Assembly (NCBI GenBank): GCA_019400425.1
Contig: JAFREE010000056.1
Coordinates: forward strand, 1-64,000
DNA: 64,000 bases
Direction of reading: 5' to 3'
DNA from: Hymenochaete sp. R1
Lineage: Eukaryota > Basidiomycota > Agaricomycetes > Hymenochaetales > Hymenochaetaceae
Positions 46,601-58,527 of this stretch are shown here, in pieces. The notes beneath the pieces were generated by a model that was not told where the DNA came from, searched no databases, and worked only from the letters and a program-made list of their open reading frames with translations. Numbering within the stretch: position 1 is the stretch's first letter; every line of letters begins with the position of its first letter. Both the position numbers and the translations under genes were made by a program.

Positions 46601-47891
46601 CGTCGTTTATTCTGATAGTAGGATGATGAGATTGCGTAGGTTGTTCGAAGAGATGAGTCTGTGAGAGTATGAGAAGAGATGAGGAGATGGTGGTTGAAGT
46701 GAGAGGCTTAAATTAGGGACGAGTTCAACTCAAGTCACGTCTAGCCGAGAGGTCACGTGGACGTTCTCCCCGTCTCAAGTTTGGCCCGATCGAATCGCAT
46801 CATCGAATGAACGACGCTGTCTGAGACAGACGAGGCTCTTGAACTTTAAGGTGAAGAGTATTTTGAGCCTCATCTCATCTAGGCGTTAAATATAATGAAA
46901 AGCAAGCAGGACGAATATACGCCCACTCCATGATCAATGGGTCCAATTCTAAATTTCTACTGCTCAACCCGTATTTCAGGCTTCCATTGAGCCAGGCGAC
47001 TCCGAGCCGCAAGTCGGATCATTTGGATGACTGCACGGAATGCAGGCTCTGGTGGATGCGAGGTTCACTTGGTCAGGAGCAACTCATAAATCGCTCGATG
47101 TTAGATTTAGAAAGTTTGATGTCCCAACTCTCCGTGACAATGGTATCCAATGACTCGGCGTCTTGCAACAGACCTCCGCATTTGGGATGCTTGAGTCCGG
47201 AGGAGGATTCGTCCTTCGTCTCCTCGGGGAATGTTTATAATGCTAAGAGCTTGTTCGTTACATTTCAACACCTCAATTTTCAAAATTAACACGCGCCGGC
47301 GGTGGCTCCTCAGCGTAGCCTTTTTCGCCGAGCTGTGACAGGCATGAGCATGAAGAGAAAGTCGATCCGGGAAAGCTCCAGCCGAGATGAGGGGCAATTA
47401 CGTTGGAGGACGAGGACGAGAATTTTTCGGTGTGTCGCAGATGGCAGCCATGTGCGAACTGAGAGGGGCTGGGGATGACCCTTGAGGAGTTGAAGAGGCC
47501 TAGAGGAGATCCATTGATGCCGCATATTGACACAGCGGGAATATAAAGTATAAAAAGTCAGACGGAAGCACTCGTTCGGCGACAAATACGACACCAACGA
47601 CGCCAGGAAAAGGTCTTGAAACGTACACGGAGCGTTTGATTGGATATACACTCGTCGTCAGTGGCCAAGGGAGCTGGAGACTGGAGCTGGTTCGCTCGTC
47701 GCTGTCGTCGTCGAGATCATCGCCCGGATCGGCGTCTTTCCATTTAATACCGCGCGCGTTCTCTCACTCACCCACTCTCAGCCTCTCCCATCCATCTCAC
47801 CTTCCCCTCTCTCTTTACACCCGCATTTTCTTTCTCTTTCTTTCTCTTTCATTTCTCCTCTACTTTCCCTTCTCCTCGTTATCCTTTCAAC
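46601..47891. other. Long divergent intergenic region SPO12 / RHB1
   Basis: About 1.3 kb without a recognisable gene. Open frames on both strands are short and lack splice-consistent conserved motifs. A CACGTG E-box sits at 46754-46759 near the SPO12 side. On the RHB1 side a long CT-rich leader runs from about 47760 to 47885. Confidence 0.5.
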
Positions 47892-48810
47892 ATGGTTGGC
47901 GATGCTTTGAATAAGAGGAAGATTGCTGTCCTAGGCTCTCGTTCGGTCGGTGAGTACAATGCGCCTCCTGCGGCACAATTTCTCCGCCCCGCGCCCGTCC
48001 GCCCGCCCGTCTCACACTTACCACCTCTTCCCAACAGGCAAATCGTCCCTCGTTATCCAATTCGTCGAGGGCCATTTTGTCGACTCGTATTATCCAACGA
48101 TAGAGAGCAGATTCACCAAGGCTATCTCTCACAACACCACTGAGTATGAGTGTGATATCATCGACACTGCCGGCCAGGTATGCATGCCAGCGCGACTCAG
48201 CCACCGGCCCGTAGCCCCGTCATCGTTCTGAATCTCCCCTCTCATTTTAATACAGGATGAATACTCCATTCTCAACGAGAAACATGCCGTCGGGATCCAT
48301 GGTTTCGTTCTCGTATACTCCGTTGCATCCCGCAACTCTTTCGACATGGTCGAAATCATCCATGACAAGATTGTAACTTTCACGGGCAATCAAGCTATTC
48401 CCTGTGTCATTGTAGGATCCAAGTGCGACTTGAAGTCTCAAAGGTGAGCTGAATTCCTGGTCCTTCGCCTTCCATCGCCGACCGACCGACGGTGTCATTG
48501 AATGTGCCTATTTTAATTCCGTGTTTCACAGACAAGTACCATCTGACGAAGCCAAACAATTCGCCGAGAGTGTTGGTGCCGCCTGGATCGAGACCAGCGC
48601 AAAGGAAAAACGCAACATCAGTAAGTAATTCTCCCCTAACTTGTTCTTCCGCAGAACCGAGCCCCGTAATCGCTGACCGCTCGCGTGACCTTGACTTTTG
48701 TCCTACTTCATATTTTAGACGAAGTTTTCGACCTGCTGCTGGATGAAATCGACAAACGCGCTCCGCGCAATCAGAACCAACCCGCCGCACGGAATTGTAT
48801 CATTATGTGA
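47892..48810 (+). CDS. RHB1: Rheb-family small GTPase
   Basis: Ras homologue that activates TOR complex 1 in response to nutrients. Start MVGDALNKRKIAVLGSRSVG. P-loop GSRSVGKSS has Arg-Ser where Ras has Gly-Gly, a Rheb hallmark. Effector region FVDSYYPTIESRFTK, switch DTAGQDEYSILN, guanine-binding motif GSKCDL and ETSAKEK follow. It ends in the CaaX box CIIM for lipid attachment. Five exons. Every Rheb landmark is intact. The unusually long pyrimidine-rich leader suggests strong or growth-regulated translation, which is inference. Confidence 0.95.
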
Positions 48811-50123
48811 TTTCTGTCCCTCTCGCTTTCGCACCCAACCCCAAACCAAAGAAGTCTCGGTCTTTCGGCCGATGATAACCATGCAACATGACCGTGACCT
48901 TTAGCCGTATCAAACTGCTTTACGTCCCGAATATGTTCTGTTCTTTTCTGACCCCCGCGACCTAGAACCATTTCTCATGTGTTTCGCGTTCGATAACGGT
49001 GTTTGCTGCGTCTGCTTATCCTGTATGCCCACCCATCTTCATTTCTCTTACAGTCCCTTACATGCGCCATGCCAGCGGTTGTCTTCCCGCAAATCGAACA
49101 GGCCCTGCCATGGTTCCTGTTTCATCGTATTCAACCTGGTTCCACGAAATACATTTCTCGAACTCTTTCCTCTTTATTCATTCCGGTGTACGTTCCGTAG
49201 GCTCTTTTTATACATTAGCCTCGTGTTCGGTGCACCCCCACCTTGTTCAGTCCCATCTCAATTCTTTCCAATCGGGCCCCCATCCCACTCTGCGTCTCAA
49301 TTCGCTCTTAAAGCGGGTAGAGGCAGAAGCTTAGTTTATTTCTTATTTCCGTATCGCCTCGCTTTCTTTCTTTTCCATAAACCTCTCTACTTTAACCCAC
49401 TGCGCCCCGGTTTCCCACTAGATCCGACTGTGTTCTTTGCTTCTCTTTAATTCATTTCCCCCCTTTTATTTGGTAGTGTAACGCAATCGAGAAGCCGTAG
49501 ACGCTTTAATACATGTATGCTATGTAGACATACAAGTTATTTCTTCGTTTTTATAGTGCCCGTAACTTCAAAGTTATATCTCAATCCGATCCGAATCTAC
49601 AGAAGTGCAATCGACTGACAGAGTAATCGATCATCCAAATTCTTTGCGTGTCGTTGTTTTTCCGCCTATCTTCCCGGCGCTGCTCCTTATTACTTACTGG
49701 CATGTATCCTATGACCGGGGAATAAGCGAGCTTTCAAAAAGTTGGATCGTTCCAGGTGTTTTTGCTTCAAGCTTCGGCCGAGTGAGGACTTCTGTCTTAT
49801 CATCGCGATGCTTTAACTTTGAAATAATAACTCCAACTGCGGAAAACTCGAAACCCATTCCCGCGGACGAATGAATGGAATGAACTCCAGTATCCAATCA
49901 TTTCTCCTTCGATTTCAATCCATCAAATTGGCCGAGCGAGCAAACAGAACGAAGGAGAATGGTACAAGTTACATGTTTACAGATTTGAGTACAATTTGAC
50001 ATCTGGGCATTGCGCGAGACAAGGAGCACTCGGACTCTGAAAAAACGTACTGTGAAATACCAATGCCTCCGATCGGGTCCAAGAACAACAAACAGCACCC
50101 TACAATTTTTATTGTACAATTGT
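48811..50123. other. Intergenic, RHB1 3' region
   Basis: T/C-rich DNA of about 1.3 kb between convergent genes. A 157-codon open frame at 48977-49450 reads as pyrimidine-biased low complexity (many Phe, Pro, Ser, Leu) and is not supported. It may be a long 3' UTR or a noncoding transcript. Confidence 0.55.
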
Positions 50124-53100
50124 TTACACAGTCCCATCCCCGAGATACCGAGCCTTGACCTCCCGACCTTTCAAACCCGTAGCTTGCACTAGTTGATTAT
50201 CCCCCGGAACGAGGTCGATTGCCTGGTCACTCCATTTAACGTCCTCGTCGCCCCCGACGTCCAACACAATCCCCTTGATTGGTTTCTTGCATGCGAGCTC
50301 GAGCGTCACTGTGTCTCCCCCTGCCTCGGTGGAGACGGAGGCGGAGGAATCGAGGATGGTGATGGTGAGACCCGCATCTGATGGGGAAGGGAACTTGATG
50401 AATTTGAATGGTTCAGGCCTGGATTTAGAACCAAATTGGAAGCAGAAAGAACCCATTGTTGTAGCAGCGGGTTGGGTAGGGGATGATGGGGAGGGGAAAC
50501 AAAAGTGAGTTCAATAGAGTCATAAAGGAAGGTTTGAGGTAAAAGATGTGCAGGGCGAGCACGCGGGGGTGGGGGGATGTACGTACCAGTTCGAGTACCG
50601 CGCAATGACGTTATCACCGTCGAGAAGCCTCGCCGAGACGACGATAGGCTTCGGCACTTCGCTGAGACTTGTCCGCTTTGGCTGACCAGGGAGCGTCCCC
50701 TTCCAAAGCTCCGTACTCGCGTTCGCGCTCAACACAACTTCCTCGCTCCACGTCTCCGTCCAGTCCGAGGATAAATCAAAAGTCGACACCGATAAGGTAA
50801 GTTCTTTGTCGTGGAGTTGGCTGTTTGTGCCCCAGATCTCAAGCGATGTGTCGACGGTAAAGTCATCAGCGGTGAGCTCGTTCTTGAACGACTTGGCTTC
50901 TTTACGGGCCATGCCTACCGTGTATGGTCGAAGCTCGCGTGCGACAGTAAAGTACGCGGGCTTGGGACGCAGGAAGTAGTCAACAATGGCCCATGATGAT
51001 GTCGGCCAGCAATCGTTAATCTGCAAGCAAAGGAAGGCTCAGGATCGACTCCTAGATATATGATTTTGATGAGCTTGCATACCTGCCACACGAGCGCTCC
51101 AGCTGTGTATTCTTTGCCCCGACCTTTCCAATTGCGGCGCCAGAGCCGGTAGGCAGAGGCAAGAGTCTCAGCTTGCATGATTTGCGTAGCATACACATAT
51201 CTCCAACGTAATCAATATAAATCCACTATCAGGACAGATTAAGCTTACCCTTCCATATCAAAAGTATATTTGAAGTTCTCCGTCAAGTATAGCGCCAGTC
51301 GCCGTTCGTACCCGTCTGCTTTGTTATGGTTAGCGACAACCCTGCAGGAAAAGAATGGGTCTGGAGTCAGGCGCGTACGCTTGAAGATGAAGCCATCCGA
51401 CAGACCTTGACTGCGGGTAACGTTCAGATGTATCCCCTCCGAGCCAAAGGTCGACGGTCCGTATGTTTGGATAACCCAACCTGAAGCAAGACATTAATCA
51501 TATATTCATACCTTGTGGGGCTTGGTTACAACACACATCCCAAACTCAGAGACGAAACGGCCAGCAAGTATATCCCAGTTGTGCCAAGGTTCTTGCGAGC
51601 CATGCCAGACGTTCCCTGATCAAGAGATAAGTATATGCATTTCAGGATAGTCATCGGACTTACACTGATGAAGATCGCCATTCGTCTGGTCTGTTGTCTT
51701 CTGCTGAAAGCCGCTGTATGGGGATGATCGATGATAATGGATTTCACTGTTTTCATTCACAGCTGCTGGAAGCACACGCTCGTAGATGTGGCGAGCGGGG
51801 AAATTTGTCTGGCGGAAATCCGACGTCTCATCCGTATAGTCGAGATCCAGGTTCATACTTTCAGCAACTTGGTAATCTAGTGGAGGCCTTATCGGCATGC
51901 ATGTAATGAGGAATATATTAATGGCCGCCCACCTTCGTTGTTTCCAGCTGCCACGCATGTATAAGTCATACGTAAATCGAGTAGGAAAATCGTGCTGCTC
52001 ACCGAAGATCACGACAGAAGGATGGTGACGGAGGCGCTTCACGTTCTGTTCAGCTTCCACTTGAATGGATTCCACGAACGAGTCATAAGCAGGATACTGA
52101 TACAAACTGTAAATATTATTGTACATGGCAAAGTCAAAGTGCTTACCTGCCCACACCCGAACATAAAATCTTGCCAAACTAAGATACCAAGTTCTACGGG
52201 AAAAGTTCTCAGTTCTCGTTTTTATGCCCTATAGCGGTTGCTATACCATCGCAGATATCATAAAATGCATCAGCCTCGTAGATACCTCCACCCCATACTC
52301 TGACCATGTTTTGGTTCCCATTGACTAATAGCTTCATCCAGTCCCGATATCGCTCAGGAGTCATTCTACAAATCCGTCAGTTTCCGCTAGCATTAGATGT
52401 GAAACGAGCGGTTCTCACGTAGTCAGAAAACTATCACCAGGGATCCAGTTCGATCCTGGGCATGCAATCAGCCATCGATAGTTTCCGAATGTGTAAACAT
52501 AGAACTTGCCTCCGCAAAAGACACGAATGTTATTGACTTCAAAAAGGAAGGAATGTCCTTTCTCGTCTACTAGTTCATCTTGAACCACGCGTACACGACG
52601 GAAGCCTATCTTTTTCTCTGCGTGATCCAAGAGGTTTCCACTCTAACAAAGGAGGGTTATCTCGAAACGTGCTTGATTTATAAGGTACATGGATATCACC
52701 TACCTCGTCCAGTAAGTCCACTTGAAGTGTGTAAAGTGGCTGATTGCCATATCCAACAGGATACCAAAGCTTGAGTTCTCCGGGCTTTCCTTCAAAAGAG
52801 GCTTTCACTCGTCCGTCTTTTACAGCCATTTTGTCTCTTGTAGTCTTGCCATCGGGAGCAACAAGGCTATATTGGGCAGTTACGCGGCCATCGTTCTGTC
52901 CCTGAATATTACAGGTAACCTCCGTAAAGACGCCCAGATCCTCTTTGACGTCGATAATGGCTCGTAAATTGTCGACTCTAGCGCTGTAGGCTTGTAATCG
53001 GACGGGCTTCCAAGGCCCTACAGTCATTAGCACCGGACCTGCGAACGGGCTTCAGAAATCAGGGCATGAAGCTGAAGAAATTATGAACATACCCCAATCC

Positions 53101-53949
53101 CAGCCGTAGCTGAATCATAGCATGTATTAGAGAAGAATCAAGGGAGCGGCTGAGTGCTCACTTGTAGCCTGCTTTGCGGACGTGGAGGCGACTCGAATCA
53201 CCGTTCCAAAGGTTTAGTTTCCCATGTTGGCTTTCGAGTTTTCGTCCCTTAATGCCGCCGATCCAGTCTGTGAGTATGTACCTGGAGCAAGATTTGCACG
53301 ACCTACTTCAATGAAGGAAGAAGGGAAGTTTAATGTCAATTCGTTCGAACCTTCCTTCAGGATGGACTTGACTGGAACTTGGTAAGAAGTGAATTGGTTA
53401 CTAGTTCTAGAATCCAATCAAGTTGAGAAATCGCAACAGAAGAATCTATAGACCCATACTCTTTAATTCGTTGACCGTTCTATAAAGGTATTTAGGACTA
53501 CACCGGGAGCACAAAAGCTGGTACATAAACGTACAAGGGCAATCGCACAGAAGGTATCCAGTCCATCAAAGATGAGGTCAATATCTGGCTCGTCAAAAGC
53601 CTTTCCATCGACAGTGAAATCGGTCTTGAAGGTCCATTCTGATTCCCCGATCCCTAGGAGTAGCATCAACTCAAGCAGGGGGAACAACAGTTGCGCATCA
53701 TCCTCACATTGTACGTCCCATTCGTTCAAACCAATGAACTGTTGTCAAATACTTTTAGACTCAACTTACGTCGGACGGGTAAAATAGTAAACTGACCGGA
53801 TCGGGGATTGAGTGTTTCGCGAGTAGCTCAACGTGTACTGTCGTCGGGAAGTTCTCGCACTTGATCCATTGGTCCTGCTTCGTCCCTTTCCCTCCACCAA
53901 CCTGTGTGAACTCCCAATTTTCGTGGAGTGGGATATTCAAAGCAACCAT
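50124..53949 (-). CDS. Beta-mannosidase, GH2, intracellular type
   Basis: Glycoside hydrolase family 2 enzyme that removes terminal beta-mannose from manno-oligosaccharides. Start MVALNIPLHENWEFTQVGGG, without a signal peptide, as in the intracellular (type B) group. Sugar-binding domain residues include IGESEWTFKTDFTV and RKAGYSWDWGP. The immunoglobulin-like and TIM-barrel parts read IPGDSFLTTMTPERYRDWMK and MVRVWGGGIYEADAFYDICD. The acid/base Glu is in AGNNE, encoded by a 15-nt microexon (51933-51947); the nucleophile Glu is in RFVSEFGMQGYPN. The C-terminal exon has CWPTSSWAIVDYFLRPKPAY and ends KARYLGDGTV. About fifteen exons. All catalytic motifs are present. It likely finishes hemicellulose/mannan breakdown inside the cell. 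Confidence 0.94.
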
Positions 53950-54251
53950 GATCTTCTCAGACCACAACGCACTGGTACAGCAGATTCAGCCTTGGAGGGT
54001 TCCACGTCAGGAGAAAGAACGCATGTCTGAACTTTTATATGTAGCAGCTTATTCAAAGTCTCCGTGTTCCCAAGACGTCCTTCGCGATAAAGTCGAAGAG
54101 CAAGTCGCGGCTTCGACGCCGAAGAAATCGCGAGGTTGAGCCGAAAAGACGATCGACATCCTGCGGCTCAATCGTTGCAACGTCCGTCTCCGAGTCGTCT
54201 CGCTCAACTTTAACTTTAACTTTCGAAGACATCCGTTCCTCAATTGCACAA
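53950..54251. promoter_or_regulatory. Divergent promoter beta-mannosidase / THOC5
   Basis: 302 bp between opposite starts. No clear core motif recognised; short open frames here are not supported. Confidence 0.4.
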
Positions 54252-55085
54252 ATGACGGCCGACTTGGATTCAGCCCCTCCAAAGCAATCGTATGACAATG
54301 CGGCCATCTTACAGGGTGCAAACGCTGTGACTGAGCAGCTCAACTCACTCGTCGGCTCTTCCAACCTCAATGCAGAGCCTATAGCCATTCAAGTACGCGC
54401 CGCCGCCCTCTTTGCCCGCCTAAAGGCGCTCAACCGGACTGCGAACGCAGCAACGAGGGCGTACAAACAGTCTACGAGCGAAGCACGGACGGAGATGGAC
54501 CAGACACACCTTGGCTTGCAGAACCTTCAATACGAGAAGAGGCATCTGGAAAGAGAAATCGAGAAATGCAGGCAGTTCGGGTGAGTTTCAATGTTTGCAC
54601 GTTAAATCTAGGGTTAGGAATCTAATAAATGTGTTTCGACAGCTCTATTTACCAAGAAGTACCCTTGTGTACCGAAGAGGAATTTCTCGAGGCTGCACCT
54701 GAAGAAATGCGTCCTATGGATATTACGGACAACGAACACCAGTTGATGTTGAGTCGCCTGAGTTTTGAATTATCTGAGAGGCAAAGGTCAGAGTCATTCT
54801 TTCATAAAATCTGTCCGATTCTCACTTTCTCCTTAAGATTAGACAAAAGATTGAAAGAACTCACTGCCCAAAAGGAAGAGCTTCAGAAACAAACGAAGGC
54901 AAAACAGACGGTCATGGATAACGTGAAGGGACAAGTTGAACTGTTGATCAAAGTATGTCTTTATAATCATGAAGACTCGTTCAATGTTGATTAAGATTAT
55001 GTGCTAGACTGCAGGCGATGTCCAGAAGAAAGTCGACGACATGGTCAAACCAATATCCTCGACCCAAACATCGTCAACGGTGTGA
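54252..55085 (+). CDS. THOC5: THO complex subunit 5-like protein (Fmip domain)
   Basis: THO couples transcription to mRNA export; THOC5 bridges to the export receptor. Start MTADLDSAPPKQSYDNAAIL. The conserved core is HLGLQNLQYEKRHLEREIEK then CRQFGSIYQEVPLCTEEEFL and MDITDNEHQLMLSRLSFELS, the family hallmark. A coiled coil follows (LDKRLKELTAQKEELQKQTK). The protein ends after about 230 residues with VDDMVKPISSTQTSSTV, far shorter than animal THOC5 (about 680), so it is only the Fmip-type N-terminal part. Four exons. Short forms like this are plausible in basidiomycetes; truncation cannot be excluded. Confidence 0.85.
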
Positions 55086-55452
55086 TGCATGGATACCGAC
55101 ACTGACCTTGGTCATCTTGTTGGCCACCTTGTTCGTATGACAAACTCATTTTATTATCAGTTTCGCTTCAATCGCCATACAAGTGATCACACCTTGCGAG
55201 ACACACAATGGGGTTTGTACATCGAAATCTATTGGACACTCGGAGAGTAAATGGTACACCGGAAAGATGGATTACGAAGCAAATGGGGGGGGGGGGGGTT
55301 GACAGCAATGAAGATTGAAAATGGACGGTTAAACCAAATTGTACTACATAAAAATGACAGGAGAGAAATGGGCAGATGTAACAACGATGCTGGTGGTATA
55401 ATGGAGGGGAGATCCGAGGTAGTAAGGATGCGTCAATTGACTTGGCGCGTAT
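55086..55452. other. Intergenic between convergent THOC5 and UBC8
   Basis: No gene seen. Contains the poly-G run listed separately. Confidence 0.6.
55285..55298. repeat. 14-G homopolymer
   Basis: Fourteen consecutive G bases in the space between two convergent genes. Length is likely to vary and may include sequencing error. Confidence 0.9.
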
Positions 55453-56428
55453 CTAAGACGCCTCATCCGGATCGCTGAAGCTCCCAAGGTCACTCAAGTC
55501 GGCGTCCTCTTCTTCCTCTTCTGCCGTAGCCTTCCCATCGGCCGCATCGGCGGCTTCTTTCGTAGCGTAACGTTGTACGTAGTCTGCATTGTCGCGATTA
55601 ATTGAAGTTGGTCGAAATAGAGCGTAATATTCCCAAATATGGGAGCTCGTGTGCGCATTTGGAAGGAGGGATGGGGCTTACCTTTGACCTTAACTTCGTA
55701 ATCTTTCGGGTGACGCATCATGAGAGCTGCGGCGTCTCCGTTGAGAGGGTCGTTCGGGTTCGGGTACCTCAGGAGTTGTGGGAGGAATACCTCGAAAATA
55801 TTGATCATGTCTAAGTGCGTGCGCAGCATTGTGCATAGGAGTCAGCTGGGTTATGCTGAAAGGGAAGGAGGGTGTCATGAGACATACCAAACATGGGAGA
55901 CCAGGTTTGGTTGATCACATCCAGACAGACTGATCCGCTCCTATCATTTTGTTTTATCGTCAAGTTAGTACCCTAGTAATGCCAAGGAAGCGTAGATACT
56001 TACAGCTCGTCGATGTTCGGGTGGAAGATCTTATTCATGAACCCAATTGACGGGGACTTGTAAGGGTACTGGTCTGGGAGTTCTACGTGTATCTTCCACA
56101 CTCCTCCAGCGAAGGGAGCTATTTACACGGAATGACATGGTATATAAGCGAGTCGCCTTGAGAAACAAAGCGGGTTGTAGCACGCACTCTCATCTGGCCC
56201 ATGAAAGCGAACATAGAATTCCTGAATATTGTCATTGACGAGAGTGACTTCGTAGTCGGACATAAGTCTTTGGAATCGGCACAGATTTGAACAATGAGCT
56301 TGATAGCTTGCCACAGGTATGAGCTGAACATCATAGTACGTACAGCTTCATCACATCGGTTTCGATGCGGCGCTTGCTTGTACTAGCGTAGAGGCGACAG
56401 GTGAATCAGCCACAGGAAACATAGTCAT
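55453..56428 (-). CDS. UBC8: Ubiquitin-conjugating enzyme E2, Ubc8/UBE2H type
   Basis: E2 enzyme that works with the GID/CTLH ligase in degrading gluconeogenic enzymes. The family start appears as [13 protein letters not shown], then [40 protein letters not shown] and [20 protein letters not shown]. Catalytic Cys in [37 protein letters not shown] and a terminal helix precede an acidic Ser/Asp tail ([13 protein letters not shown]). The acidic tail is typical of Ubc8. The first exon is unresolved: the only nearby ATG in a fitting phase (56426-56428) needs a 38-nt intron, unusually short. Exons downstream are clear. Confidence 0.88.
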
Positions 56429-56840
56429 GAGCTAGAGAGCCGACTTATCATAATTTGAGCGCGCGGAGGATAGAAATGTTGAGTGAGTGTAAGGGGATGG
56501 TAAGAGTAAGAAGGAGAAGAGGAGGAAGGCTCAGGTCTTGGTGGTTCAGCTCAGGCTGCTGTTGCGGAAGTATCGGGCATTACCGAACCTCGTGCTACGG
56601 CCTCCTCTTTCCTCGCTCTTTCCACGTTCTCCTTCACGCTGCACTCTACATCTCGTATTCATTACTTAAATAACATCCTTCTACAACACAGGCGCATACA
56701 TGCATGTAGACAAATATACGGTAGACAGGAAGGATACAACACATGACTTCGACTCCACATCATCCAACCATATCCAGGGCTTCACAGAAGCGCATTCACT
56801 ACTTCCTTAGTCCTTCATCCGAAGCTGAGAGACCCCACAA
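56429..56840. other. Intergenic, UBC8 upstream region
   Basis: Purine-rich on the plus strand near 56460-56540. It probably holds the UBC8 promoter or an unrecognised first exon. No other gene seen. Confidence 0.5.
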
Positions 56841-57742
56841 TCAGTAGTACGTATACTCCTCAAACACACATCCCGCCCCATCCCCTGGACAATGCCATCC
56901 TGAGAACTCAAGTCCCTGCGTCTGTGCCGCCGCTCCTGCAGTCCCCGAATTTTGCTCGCCATACCGCTGCGGTGCTCTCGGCGAGCGCTGCTGAGGTGGT
57001 GCAGGAGGCGCAGGCTGGTTCATCGGTCGATGATACGGGCGGTTCTCCATCCCAGAACCAGGACCTTGACCATGACCATAACGGCCGGCACCCGGGACGG
57101 GGATATCCCCGTAGAGGTCATCGCGGTCTCGTGGCGAACGAGGAGGTGCGACGTCCGGAGGAAGGTGGTTCCCCAGACCATAGTTTGATCCTGGACGGAA
57201 CATGTTGAAGCCCTCACCACTGTTTTGACCGAGAGCACGGTAGGCAACGAACCCGGCTTTGAGGGACATTATCTCAGTAAAGAGGATGAGATGGAAAGGA
57301 TGAGAGAATGGACGTACATAAGGCGCAGAGAGCGAAGGCTCCGAGAAGGAGGAGCTCTTCTTGGCTCTGTGTAAGGACTGAACCCCGCCTTCGGTGGTGC
57401 GCAACAACCCTTCAGTCCAAAGTTAGCATCAACCGTAACAAGTAGATATTGCACAAGCACTTACAAGAGCATCAACGTCGCCAATGATACAATAGCTACT
57501 GCAGTTTGCGTCAGCGTGAATACATCTACGTGAAAACGGTTAACAACACGATTCGCCAAGCATACGAGTACGAGGCACACGCTCACGTAGAGAATTCGTC
57601 ATTTGTTTCGTTAGGTGGTGCGCTGCCAGGGCACTCAAGCCCGCTGGACACCGTCTTCAGCTACATCCCAACACACTATAAAATACATTCGCGACTTACC
57701 AACAATCGCAGAGCGCAAAACGTGTCCTCGAAAGAGAGGCAT
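56841..57742 (-). CDS. Small membrane protein with Pro/Gly/Arg-rich tail, unknown
   Basis: Not a family I can name. Start MPLFRGHVLRSAIV at 57742, joined to VAIVSLATLMLL, one membrane segment. The third exon in one frame gives EELLLLGAFALCAL, a second hydrophobic segment. The last exon reads SLKAGFVAYRALGQN, then a tail rich in Pro, Gly, Arg and Gln (MNQPAPPAPPQQRSPRAPQR), ending VFEEYTYY. The junction between exons 3 and 4 (about 57265-57320) does not keep the hydrophobic frame open with standard splice sites, so either the join or the sequence there is wrong. Two MARVEL-like genes lie next to it on the same strand. Confidence 0.6.
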
Positions 57743-58527
57743 TGTGAGGATCCGTGGAGCGAGCGCGACGGAGATACAAAGATGACAAACGGAAACAAAA
57801 CAATCGGGATAGGAAGAGCTTGTGATGGAAAATCAAAAAGAAGAGTAGATAAAAGCGTGGCGCGATTCTAGTTCGATGGCGCAGCAAGGTAAGGCTAGAA
57901 GACGAGGTCAATGTCGATGTTGAGGTAGGATGATCGAAATTCGTCGCGTTTACGTCTCCACAGAACACGCGACGAGGACGCAGGATATGACGATGGAATC
58001 GAGAAGTTCGAACAAGGGGAAAGTAGTTGGTCTACAGTGGTCGCTCACTATCAATTCTATCCATTCCTCATACGGGGCGGGGGTCAGTTTATCATGAACA
58101 GGACACGAGGCCCGCAGGCAACTCGCGTACGTTCGAAGAATTACACAATCACGTTTCTACGAGGGTGGAAATGAAATCAAAACGTGCTGGAGACGTGTTT
58201 GCGCATCGAAACGAGGGGCAAAGTTTTCAAAGAGAACCGGCCTTCCTCACTGCTGCGCATACTATACATTCGTGATAGTCACAATATTGGAGAACAATAT
58301 TACCTATCTCAAGTTGAACATGGGAAGGTCTATTTCCAAGCGAAAAGAAACATATGGACGGAGAGGTGGGTAGCGCATGTGGGCGGTGGGTGCAACAGAA
58401 AATATAACTTATGAATTGAGATGAAAAAAATCACTTGACTTCATTTGCCCCTTCAAACCTCTCACACAGCCCTCTTCTAACACGAGCAATCGGACCCGGA
58501 TCACTTTCGCCGAAATGCACGCTTCAT
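57743..58527. other. Intergenic, no gene seen
   Basis: Promoter of the small membrane protein gene and 3' region of the next gene. Open frames lack recognisable motifs. Confidence 0.55.

Noticed and set aside
46754..46759. CACGTG as a regulated promoter site of SPO12
   Set aside because: CACGTG also occurs inside introns and other intergenic DNA of this window, so one copy is not strong evidence.
48977..49450. 157-codon plus-strand frame after RHB1
   Set aside because: Pyrimidine-biased sequence gives Phe/Ser/Leu/Pro/Cys-rich translation without a domain; more likely 3' UTR.
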